Shown here: piece after piece, positions 13,570-19,640 of the stretch
How positions within the stretch are numbered: the stretch's first letter is position 1
Layout: every line of letters begins with the position of its first letter
DNA from: Clostridia bacterium
GTDB taxonomy: Bacteria > Bacillota > Clostridia > Oscillospirales > CAG-272
Assembly: GCA_017629395.1 (NCBI GenBank)
Contig: JAGBXH010000107.1
Location: 1 to 19,640 of the forward strand
Direction: 5' to 3'
Length of the DNA: 19,640 bases
Made by a program: the position numbers and the translations under genes
Notes under the pieces: model-generated
Told to the model about the DNA's origin: nothing
What the model saw: the letters and a program-made list of their open reading frames with translations, nothing else
Databases searched by the model: none

Positions 13570-14814
13570 TCATTCGTACAGCGGGTACTTCTTGCAGATG
13601 TCTGCTACCAGGGCACGTATTTCGTCTGCCTTGGTGTCAAATTCCTGCGCGGTCAGGCGCATGCACTTGGCAATGGTGATCATATCGTCAGCACCCAGTC
13701 CTCTTGTGGTGGCTGCAGGCGTGCCCACACGGATGCCCGAGGTCACGAAGGGCTTCTCGGGGTCATTGGGGATCGCGTTTTTGTTGACGGTGATGTGCAC
13801 CTCATCCAGGCGACGCTCCATTTCCTTGCCGGTAATATGCATAGGACGCAGATCAACTAACATCAAGTGGTTGTCAGTGCCGCCCGTAACGAGGTCGAAG
13901 CCCTCCTTTTTCAGTGCGTCTGCAAGCACCTTTGCGTTGGTGACGACGTTGTGCTGATATTCCTTGAACGCAGGGGAGAGTGCCTCGCCAAAGCAAACTG
14001 CCTTAGCGGCAATGACGTGCATCAAAGGACCACCCTGAATACCGGGGAAAATGGCCTTATTGACAGCCTTTGCGATATTTTCGTCGTTGCAAAGGATCAT
14101 ACCGCCGCGAGGACCGCGCAAGGTCTTATGTGTGGTCGTGGTCACAACGTCTGCATAAGGGATGGGGGACATATGCTCACCTGCGGCAACCAGACCTGCA
14201 ATGTGCGCCATGTCTACCATGAGGTATGCGCCCACACCGTGTGCGATCTCTGCCATACGGGCAAAATCGATGGCACGGGGATATGCGGATGCACCTGCAA
14301 CGATCATGCGGGGACGCACGATCTCTGCCTGCGCCCGAAGTGCGTCGTAGTCGATAAATCCGTCTGCTCCAACACCGTAGGGAACAAAGTTATAATATTT
14401 ACCGGAGAGGTTTACAGGGCTGCCGTGGGTCAGGTGACCGCCCTCGGCAAGGCTCATGCCCATCACGGTATCTCCTGCGTTGAGAAGTGCCACGTAGACA
14501 GCGGTATTCGCCTGAGAGCCGCTGTGAGGCTGAACGTTTGCAAATTTTGCGCCAAAGAGCTGCTTTGCTCTCTCGCAAGCCAGATCCTCCAGCACGTCGA
14601 TGCAATGGCAACCACCGTAATAACGCTTGCCTGAATAGCCCTCTGCATATTTATTGGTGGCAATGCTGCCTGCCGCCAAAAGCACGGGCAAGGAAACAAA
14701 GTTTTCAGAGGCGATCAGCTCAATACCGTCTCTCTCTCTTGTATATTCCGCATCGATGGCATTTGCCACTGCGGGGTCATATTTTGCAAGTAATTCGTTC
14801 ATTTGTTTGATCAT
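13570..14814 (-). CDS. glyA: Serine hydroxymethyltransferase
   Basis: A 414-residue PLP enzyme that interconverts serine and glycine and supplies 5,10-methylenetetrahydrofolate. Signatures: IELIASENFVS near the N terminus, GYSGKRYYGGC, QPHSGSQAN, D201 in VDMAHIAGLVA (pairs with the PLP nitrogen) and the PLP lysine K230 in TTTTHKTLRGPRGG. Length and motif order match bacterial GlyA. I chose the ATG at 14814, where AAGGGG lies 7 bases upstream on the minus strand; a second ATG four codons in has no better site. It is a single-gene unit with its own extended -10 promoter and a hairpin terminator, and is divergent from the mgsA-like gene. Confidence 0.97.
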   Translation of the reverse strand: MIKQMNELLAKYDPAVANAIDAEYTRERDGIELIASENFVSLPVLLAAGSIATNKYAEGYSGKRYYGGCHCIDVLEDLACERAKQLFGAKFANVQPHSGSQANTAVYVALLNAGDTVMGMSLAEGGHLTHGSPVNLSGKYYNFVPYGVGADGFIDYDALRAQAEIVRPRMIVAGASAYPRAIDFARMAEIAHGVGAYLMVDMAHIAGLVAAGEHMSPIPYADVVTTTTHKTLRGPRGGMILCNDENIAKAVNKAIFPGIQGGPLMHVIAAKAVCFGEALSPAFKEYQHNVVTNAKVLADALKKEGFDLVTGGTDNHLMLVDLRPMHITGKEMERRLDEVHITVNKNAIPNDPEKPFVTSGIRVGTPAATTRGLGADDMITIAKCMRLTAQEFDTKADEIRALVADICKKYPLYE

Positions 14815-14854
14815 GATTATTCCCCTTTCTTCAAGCGCAACTCTTTACAATTAT

Positions 14855-14863
14855 ATTATAACA
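14855..14863 (-). promoter_or_regulatory. Extended -10 promoter of glyA
   Basis: On the minus strand TGTTATAAT (14863 to 14855), an extended -10 box, about 40 bases before the glyA start. No good -35 box is visible, which is usual for extended -10 promoters. Confidence 0.6.
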
Positions 14864-14936
14864 CATAATTTGTGCTTTGTATAGTCATTTTTTTCACAAA
14901 AGATACAATTTTTTTGAAAATATTTTGCATATATCA

Positions 14937-14966
14937 TTGACAAAAAGCCTAAAATCGTGGTATAAT
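14937..14966 (+). promoter_or_regulatory. Promoter of the mgsA-like gene (and probably thrS)
   Basis: TTGACA at 14937-14942, an 18-base spacer and TATAAT at 14961-14966. Its GTGG-TATAAT-AA segment resembles the polA promoter. The 5' leader to the ATG at 15043 is about 70 bases; I recognise no riboswitch in it. Confidence 0.87.
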
Positions 14967-15042
14967 AATTTGTATTATGAAAGATTCCCCACAAGGGTTA
15001 TGCAAATAAAGGGATTTTTCCGAATTTCCGAAGGGAGACATT

Positions 15043-15468
15043 ATGCAGATAGCTATCATTGCAAGCGACATGAAAAAAGAATTGATGACGCAGTTCTGTA
15101 TCGCCTATTGCGGCGTGCTCAGCAAGCATCACCTGTGCGCAACCAGCATTACTGCGAAGTACATTTCCGAAGCAACCGGCTTAAAGATCGAAAAGCTGCT
15201 TGCCGGTGAACAGGGCGGCGAACAGCAGATTACCTCCCGTGTGGCTTATAATGAGATTGACCTGCTGCTTTATTTCAGAGATACCAGACCCGGCAGATAT
15301 TCCGGTGAGATCGAGAATGAGCTGATGCGTATGTGCGACCAGAGCAACGTGCCTGTTGCAACCAATATCGCTACTGCAGAGGTGCTGATTATGGCACTGG
15401 ATCGCGGTGACCTTGATTGGCGTGAAATCGTCAATCCCCGTTCTGCTGCCAACAGAAAGTCCGTTTGA
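15043..15468 (+). CDS. Methylglyoxal synthase-like protein with altered active site
   Basis: A 141-residue MGS-like domain protein. Methylglyoxal synthase turns dihydroxyacetone phosphate into methylglyoxal, a bypass of lower glycolysis. Overall family features are clear: IAIIASD start, ISEATGL, YNEIDLLLYF, NVPVATNIATAEVLI and DLDWREIVNP. However, several active-site positions differ. The phosphate-binding ATGTTG is ATSITA (residues 33-38), the catalytic Asp of GGDQQ is Glu (E60), the early His (H19 in E. coli) is Ser8, and the DPLNP-type loop is DTRPGR (80-85). It may have lost or changed activity. The ATG at 15043 follows GAAGGGAG. Its own consensus promoter lies upstream and the thrS T-box starts right after its stop, so it may share a transcript with thrS. 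Family is certain, catalysis doubtful. Confidence 0.85.
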   Translation: MQIAIIASDMKKELMTQFCIAYCGVLSKHHLCATSITAKYISEATGLKIEKLLAGEQGGEQQITSRVAYNEIDLLLYFRDTRPGRYSGEIENELMRMCDQSNVPVATNIATAEVLIMALDRGDLDWREIVNPRSAANRKSV

Positions 15469-15474
15469 TGCGGA

Positions 15475-15667
15475 CAGCGGCAAAGACAAGTCCTTTTTGC
15501 AATACCGTCCACAGAGAGCATCCGATTGGTGAGAGGATGCGGCGAGAGCATCAAGGGTACCACTTTGCACGTACAATCCAATAAAAACGAGTGAAACTTT
15601 CGGGTGGAACCGTGCAAATTTGCTTTTGCACCCCGATACGGCATATGCTGTATCGGGGTTATTTTTT
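15475..15667 (+). promoter_or_regulatory. T-box leader (tRNA-Thr sensing) of thrS
   Basis: Typical T-box parts in order: the AAAGACAAG stem I start (15482-15490), the CAGAGAGC motif (15512-15519) at the base of an apical stem, GCATCC (15518-15523) with GGATGC (15535-15540), the specifier region GGTACCACTTT with ACC, a Thr codon, at 15559-15561, and the T-box core GGGTGGAACCGTG (15602-15614). A long terminator stem, CCCCGATAC...GTATCGGGG (15631-15658), with TTATTTTTT completes it. TGGA in the core would pair with a UCCA tRNA end. Uncharged tRNA-Thr should stabilise the antiterminator and turn on thrS. No separate promoter was recognised between the mgsA-like gene and the leader. Confidence 0.93.
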
Positions 15668-15704
15668 ATAAAAATATTATGTAAACATACAAGGAGAAAC
15701 TGAC

Positions 15705-17648
15705 ATGAAAATCAATTTCGGCGCAAAAATTTGCGAATACGAAGCACCTGTGACGGTGTATGATGCGGCAAGAGAGGCTGAGCTGATCGACCGCAGCATT
15801 ATCGCCGCCAAGGTCAACGGTGAGGTCGTTGCTCTGACCAAGCTGATCGAGAACGATGCAAACGTGGAGCTGCTCAGCTTTGCACAAGAGGACGGTAAGC
15901 ATGTATTCCGTCACACCGCGTCTCACATTCTCGCGCAGGCTGTCAAGAGACTGTACCCCGAGACCAAGCTGACCATCGGCCCCGCTATCGATAACGGCTT
16001 TTACTACGACTTTGATTCTGAGGTTGCCTTCTCTCCCGACATCCTCAAAAAGATTGAGGACGAGATGAAGAAGATCGTCAAGGAAAACCACAAAATTGAG
16101 CGTTTCGAGCTGCCCCGCGAGCAGGCGATCGCGCTCATGACCGAGAAGAACGAGCCTTACAAGGTGCAGCTGATCGAGGAGCTGCCCGAGGATGCTGTGA
16201 TCAGCTTCTATACTCAGGGCGAATTTACCGATCTGTGCGCAGGCCCTCATCTGTTCTCCACGGGTGCTGTCAAGGCTGTCAAGCTGACCCAGTGCACGGG
16301 CGCTTATTGGAAGGGCGACCAGTCCGCAAAGCAGCTGCAGCGCGTGTACGGTACGGCATTCCCCTCCAAGGACGAGCTGCGCACCTACCTTGAAATGGTA
16401 GAAGAGGCTAAGAAGCGCGACCACAACAAGGTCGGTCGTGAGCTTGAATATTTCACCACGGTTGACGTCATCGGTCAGGGCTTGCCGATCCTGCTGCCCA
16501 AGGGCGCACGCACCGTACAGCTGCTGCAGAGATGGGTGGAGGACGTGGAGCAGTCCCGCGGCTACCTCTTGACCAAGACCCCCTTGATGGCAAAGAGAGA
16601 CCTTTACAAGATCTCCGGCCACTGGGATCACTACCGTGACGGCATGTTCATCATGGGTGACGCCGATGACGAGAGCAAGGAGTGCTTTGCTATGCGTCCT
16701 ATGACCTGCCCCTTCCAGTATCAGGTATTCTTAAACAAGAAGCGTTCCTACCGCGACCTGCCCATGCGTCTGGGTGAGACCTCGACGCTGTTCAGAAATG
16801 AGGATTCCGGTGAGATGCACGGCTTGATCCGCGTTCGTCAGTTCACCATTTCCGAGGGTCACCTTGTGCTGCGCCCCGATCAGCTGGCTGAGGAATTCGG
16901 CGGCTGCCTGGAGCTTGCAAAGTATTGCCTTGAGACCGTTGGTCTTTGGGAGGATTGCTCCTTCCGCTTCTCCCAGTGGGATCCCAAGCGTACCGATAAG
17001 TACGAGGGCACGCCCGAGCAGTGGGAAGAGGCGCAGAGCGTGATGGGCGAGCTCTTGGACAAGTACCTTGGTAAGGGCAATTACGAGATCGGTATCGACG
17101 AGGCTGCCTTCTACGGTCCTAAGCTGGATATCCAGTGCAAGAACGTATTCGGTAAGGAGGATACCATCGTAACCATTCAGATCGATATGCTGCTGGCTAA
17201 GAAGTTCGGTATGGAATATACCGACTCCTCCGACTCCAGAGTTACCCCCTATATCATTCACAGAACCTCGCTGGGCTGCTACGAGAGAACGCTTGCGCTG
17301 CTCTTGGAAAAGTACGCAGGTGCGCTGCCTATGTGGATGGCTCCCACGCAGGTCAAGGTGCTGCCTATGGGTGATAACGAGCTGGCATACTGCGAAGGCC
17401 TTGCTGCTAAGCTTGCTGAAGCGGGCGTCAGAGTGGAGATCGACCGCTCCAACAACACCATCGGCTACAAGATCCGCTCGGCACAGACCGAAAAGGTTCC
17501 TTATATGCTGGTTGTGGGTGCAAAGGAGATCGAGTCCGGCATGGTTGCCGTACGTTCCCGTAAGTACGCCGACCTTGGCACGATGACCTTTGATGCGTTC
17601 CTTGGCAAGATCCTTGTCGAGATCGCAACCAAGAGCAAGGATAACTGA
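15705..17648 (+). CDS. thrS: Threonyl-tRNA synthetase
   Basis: A 647-residue class II synthetase that charges tRNA-Thr. Domains: N-terminal TGS domain, about 1-62; editing domain with the HTASHILAQA motif that clears Ser-tRNA-Thr; class II catalytic core; C-terminal anticodon-binding domain, about 545-640 (VKVLPMGDNE, GYKIRSAQ, YMLVVGAKE). The zinc ligands are in place: C335 (PMTCPF), H386 (ISEGHL) and H519 (IIHRTS), against C334, H385 and H511 in E. coli. Motif 3 reads LGCYERTLALLLEKY instead of the commoner GSxERF form; from memory this variant occurs in clostridial relatives. The ATG at 15705 follows AAGGAG by 8 bases. Expression should be controlled by the T-box just upstream. A hairpin terminator follows. 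Confidence 0.97.
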   Translation: MKINFGAKICEYEAPVTVYDAAREAELIDRSIIAAKVNGEVVALTKLIENDANVELLSFAQEDGKHVFRHTASHILAQAVKRLYPETKLTIGPAIDNGFYYDFDSEVAFSPDILKKIEDEMKKIVKENHKIERFELPREQAIALMTEKNEPYKVQLIEELPEDAVISFYTQGEFTDLCAGPHLFSTGAVKAVKLTQCTGAYWKGDQSAKQLQRVYGTAFPSKDELRTYLEMVEEAKKRDHNKVGRELEYFTTVDVIGQGLPILLPKGARTVQLLQRWVEDVEQSRGYLLTKTPLMAKRDLYKISGHWDHYRDGMFIMGDADDESKECFAMRPMTCPFQYQVFLNKKRSYRDLPMRLGETSTLFRNEDSGEMHGLIRVRQFTISEGHLVLRPDQLAEEFGGCLELAKYCLETVGLWEDCSFRFSQWDPKRTDKYEGTPEQWEEAQSVMGELLDKYLGKGNYEIGIDEAAFYGPKLDIQCKNVFGKEDTIVTIQIDMLLAKKFGMEYTDSSDSRVTPYIIHRTSLGCYERTLALLLEKYAGALPMWMAPTQVKVLPMGDNELAYCEGLAAKLAEAGVRVEIDRSNNTIGYKIRSAQTEKVPYMLVVGAKEIESGMVAVRSRKYADLGTMTFDAFLGKILVEIATKSKDN

Positions 17649-17666
17649 TATTTTTTCATATAAGAA

Positions 17667-17696
17667 CACCCCGTTGCATGGCAACGGGGTGCTTTT
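17667..17696. terminator. Bidirectional terminator between thrS and the convergent lipoprotein gene
   Basis: An 11-bp stem, CACCCCGTTGC (17667-17677) with GCAACGGGGTG (17681-17691), loop ATG, then CTTTT. On the minus strand the tail is TTCTTATATG, so it probably also serves the lipoprotein gene that ends at 17705. Confidence 0.9.
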
Positions 17697-17704
17697 GCTA
17701 TTTG

Positions 17705-18970
17705 TTATCCCAACTTATTTTGCGATTGGAAGATCATAACGTCTTCCATGGAGTCAAAGCCTGCTACGTAGGCAAGATCTACGGACTGCCCGTCCGTACT
17801 TGGATTGGTGAAGGTGTCATAACGCAGATAAGAAAGATCGAAGTTTGCGTTGACCGCTTCTACTTTAGAGAGATCCAGCACGTACGTATGCCATGCACCG
17901 TCGCCCACGTAATCGAATTTGTGCTGGTCACCCTGTCCCGTAGGACCGCCCTGCGAGCCGACGAACAGTTCACCGGAGGCATTCGCCTCATTCGTGCGGT
18001 AGGCAATGACGATGAAGCGAACGTTGGCGTAGACGTTATTTGCAGGCATTACGGGCACGAAGTAAGGATCATTTGCGTTCAGCGTTTTCATGGTGACGAA
18101 GGAGCCGTCCTCTCCCATATAGGTGTGCAGGTCGTTAGCGAACTGCGCCGCGCTTTGAAGCAGGGCGTTGGCATCAAGCAAAAATTGCGGTGCGTAGGGA
18201 TCGGCTGCTTTTTCAAGCTGGAACGTGCCAATGATTTCCAAGTAACCGTTCTCGTCTTTTGCGACGATTTCAATGACGTGTTTGCCCGAGAGCTGTCTGA
18301 CGGGGATCAGGATCTCGACTCTGGATGCCGATTGCGCACCCATGGACAGCGCTGCGTCAATGACGGGCTGCTCGGTGCCGGTGAAGAAGGCGTTGTTAAA
18401 TTCGTAGGTATCGTAGTCGATGCAATAACCGATCTCGCCGATCTGTGCAGCACTAAAGGCTACCCAGCCTCGTACGCGTACGTAATCTACGTTGTGGTCT
18501 TCAATGATAGCAATTCCGTCCCAGTTTGCGTGCTGACCGGGCGTGAAGAATTGTTGCACCCGTGTGTCGCCGACCCAAGCGTCACACTCGTCAAACGAGA
18601 AGAGCAGGACAGGATCGGGGGCGGCGTCTACAACAGGAGGCTCAGTGGTAGGGTGTTCCTCTGTAGGGAAGTCGATGACGTCATCGTAGGTAATGTCCTC
18701 GGTAGGCATTTCGGTATAAATATCACCGGTAAAGTCCTCAGCCCAATTTGTATCGATCGCGGTTTCAATTTCAATATCGGGGAGAATATCCTCTATGATC
18801 ACGTCGTCGTAGATCTGCCCGAGCGTTTCCTCGCCCTCTACGTTGTTTCCGGCCATCAGCTCTCCGACAAGACCGCCGAATTGCATATTGCTAAGGTCGC
18901 ATGCCACCATGGGCAGGCAAAGGGAAAGAACGAACGCCATGCAAATCACGCGCAAAAGATGTTTTTTCAT
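17705..18970 (-). CDS. Putative surface lipoprotein with modules B and A
   Basis: A 421-residue exported protein. The signal peptide ends with PMVAC (C24), a lipobox. A very acidic linker follows (about 25-115, many Asp and Glu, TTEPP near the end). Module B, about 121-256, carries QFFTPG, RGWVA and IGYCIDYD; module A, about 265-416, carries QFLLDANAL, VIAYRTNE, GPTGQGD, VLDLSKV and YLRYDTFT. Both are clearly related to modules in the 966-residue lipoprotein at 9200 but in the opposite order. No catalytic motif is visible; the fold is probably beta-sandwich and the role may be binding of glycan or another surface ligand. The start has AAGGAG upstream and a consensus promoter. I do not recognise a named family. 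Confidence 0.82.
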   Translation of the reverse strand: MKKHLLRVICMAFVLSLCLPMVACDLSNMQFGGLVGELMAGNNVEGEETLGQIYDDVIIEDILPDIEIETAIDTNWAEDFTGDIYTEMPTEDITYDDVIDFPTEEHPTTEPPVVDAAPDPVLLFSFDECDAWVGDTRVQQFFTPGQHANWDGIAIIEDHNVDYVRVRGWVAFSAAQIGEIGYCIDYDTYEFNNAFFTGTEQPVIDAALSMGAQSASRVEILIPVRQLSGKHVIEIVAKDENGYLEIIGTFQLEKAADPYAPQFLLDANALLQSAAQFANDLHTYMGEDGSFVTMKTLNANDPYFVPVMPANNVYANVRFIVIAYRTNEANASGELFVGSQGGPTGQGDQHKFDYVGDGAWHTYVLDLSKVEAVNANFDLSYLRYDTFTNPSTDGQSVDLAYVAGFDSMEDVMIFQSQNKLG

Positions 18971-19005
18971 ACGTATAGCTCCTTTCCGAATTTTTCTGCA
19001 GTTTC

Positions 19006-19034
19006 ATTATAGCATAAGTGTGCCTGTATGTCAA
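19006..19034 (-). promoter_or_regulatory. Consensus promoter of the 421-residue lipoprotein gene
   Basis: On the minus strand TTGACA (19034-19029), a 17-base spacer and TATAAT (19011-19006), 36 bases before the ATG. Both boxes match consensus fully, so the gene should be well expressed under ordinary conditions. Confidence 0.9.
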
Positions 19035-19045
19035 TATCCCATATA

Positions 19046-19078
19046 GAAAACAGCAAGCCCTGACAGCTTGCTGTTTTC
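19046..19078 (-). terminator. Terminator of the partial gene at the right edge
   Basis: GAAAACAGCAAGC (19046-19058) pairs perfectly with GCTTGCTGTTTTC (19066-19078), a 13-bp stem with a 7-base loop. On the minus strand it lies 7 bases after the stop at 19085 and ends in TTTTC. It separates this gene from the downstream lipoprotein promoter. Confidence 0.85.
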
Positions 19079-19084
19079 TTGTTA

Positions 19085-19640
19085 TTATCCTTGTGCATAC
19101 GGGTGATCGGCATCATATCTCTGCGCGTCCTCAATGCTTTTGAAGGTGGCGATCCAGGCGATCTCACAGTAGTCGCCCGATTCTGCAGGCGTCCTGAAGA
19201 TCACAAAATCTAAGGTCGTGATATCGTAGGAGCTGTTTACTGCTACTGAGGATGCTTGGGCAAGGTCAATGATGATCAGTTGCCAACCAAGCCCCGTATA
19301 CGTAAAGGACAGACTGTCTTCAAGCGCAGGCAATCCTGAGCTGACGGTCACGTAAGCATTGTCCGGACCGTATTTGCGGCATTTGATCACGAGATAACGA
19401 GCCCCCGTGCTGTAAACCTCCCCATTATACGGGCAAACCGAGACGTACGGAAAGGGAATATCGGCAATCGGGGATACTCTTACGTATCCCTTTTCCGGAT
19501 GTCGTCCCTCAACGTACTGATAGCTCTCAATGCCTGCACTGCGTTCTTGCTCCAGCATGTCGGCAAGATACGCCGCATCAGCCATAAAGACGTACGGCGG
19601 CTCTGCCTTTTGAATCTCAAACTGGCAGATCGTGCCCTCG
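19085..19640 (-). CDS. Module-A-containing protein, C-terminal part (5' end outside window)
   Basis: The frame stays open to the window edge; the ATG at 19585 is internal, since the 18 codons before it (EGTICQFEIQKAEPPYVF) match the B-to-A junction of the 421-residue protein (EIIGTFQLEKAADPYA). What is visible is therefore the last strand of a module B and a complete module A: PYVFMADAAYLADML, ARYLVIKCRK, LIIIDLAQ, TLDFVIFRT and a DAQRY end like the EYAQAY end in the 966-residue protein. About 185 residues are present. It is probably the third member of the same exported family, with B-A order; its signal sequence would lie outside the window. It is separated from the next gene by a terminator and a promoter, so it is not in an operon with it. 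Function unknown. Confidence 0.8.
   Translation of the reverse strand, partial: EGTICQFEIQKAEPPYVFMADAAYLADMLEQERSAGIESYQYVEGRHPEKGYVRVSPIADIPFPYVSVCPYNGEVYSTGARYLVIKCRKYGPDNAYVTVSSGLPALEDSLSFTYTGLGWQLIIIDLAQASSVAVNSSYDITTLDFVIFRTPAESGDYCEIAWIATFKSIEDAQRYDADHPYAQG

Noticed and set aside
14967..15042. Riboswitch in the leader of the MGS-like gene
   Set aside because: The roughly 70-base leader shows no conserved aptamer motif and no terminator/antiterminator pair that I can recognise.
17678..19012. 444-residue open frame antisense to the 421-residue lipoprotein gene
   Set aside because: The minus-strand gene has a lipobox, a ribosome site, a consensus promoter and shared modules; the plus frame has none.

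Overview
The window reads like a chromosome segment of a Gram-positive anaerobe of the class Clostridia, most likely a gut Oscillospirales-type organism. The reasons are AGGAGG-type ribosome sites, TTGACA/TATAAT promoters with 17-18 base spacers, a tRNA-Thr T-box leader before thrS, lipoproteins with Thr/Pro-rich or acidic linkers, and intergenic hairpin repeats of a kind I associate with this group. No rRNA marker is present, so the placement is inference.

Layout. 1-2002 (+): the 3' end of aspS, then a cytosolic glycerophosphodiester phosphodiesterase in the same operon, closed by a hairpin terminator. 2003-2906: a repeat-rich stretch with an inverted pair of REP-like palindromes, a 112-residue secreted or membrane protein with a consensus promoter, a run of four hairpins, and the polA promoter. 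2895-4920: the most unusual part of the window. The 5' end of polA (ribosome site, start and first 20 codons) is present twice as 71-base direct repeats with one mismatch. They flank an AT-rich insert of about 1.9 kb carrying a membrane-anchored protein of unknown function and a 408-residue protein with a C-terminal PD-(D/E)XK/Vsr-like nuclease domain. The left copy is a stub that keeps the polA promoter; the right copy opens the intact polA. 4862-8796 (+): polA and an ArsB/NhaD-superfamily permease. 9200-12100 (+): a 966-residue multidomain lipoprotein. 12166-14814 (-): eno and glyA, each with its own hairpin terminator. 15043-17648 (+): a methylglyoxal-synthase-like protein with altered active-site residues, a T-box leader with an ACC (Thr) specifier, and thrS. 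17705-19640 (-): two more lipoprotein-type genes, the second cut by the window end; both share modules with the 966-residue protein.

How it fits together. Most genes are housekeeping: two aminoacyl-tRNA synthetases, DNA polymerase I, enolase and serine hydroxymethyltransferase. Two accessory themes stand out. One is the nuclease cassette that seems to have entered the polA start, rebuilt an intact polA behind itself and taken over the polA promoter. This looks like a homing-type or gene-start-restoring element, possibly a defence cassette. The other is a family of secreted proteins built from two recurring beta-rich modules in different orders.
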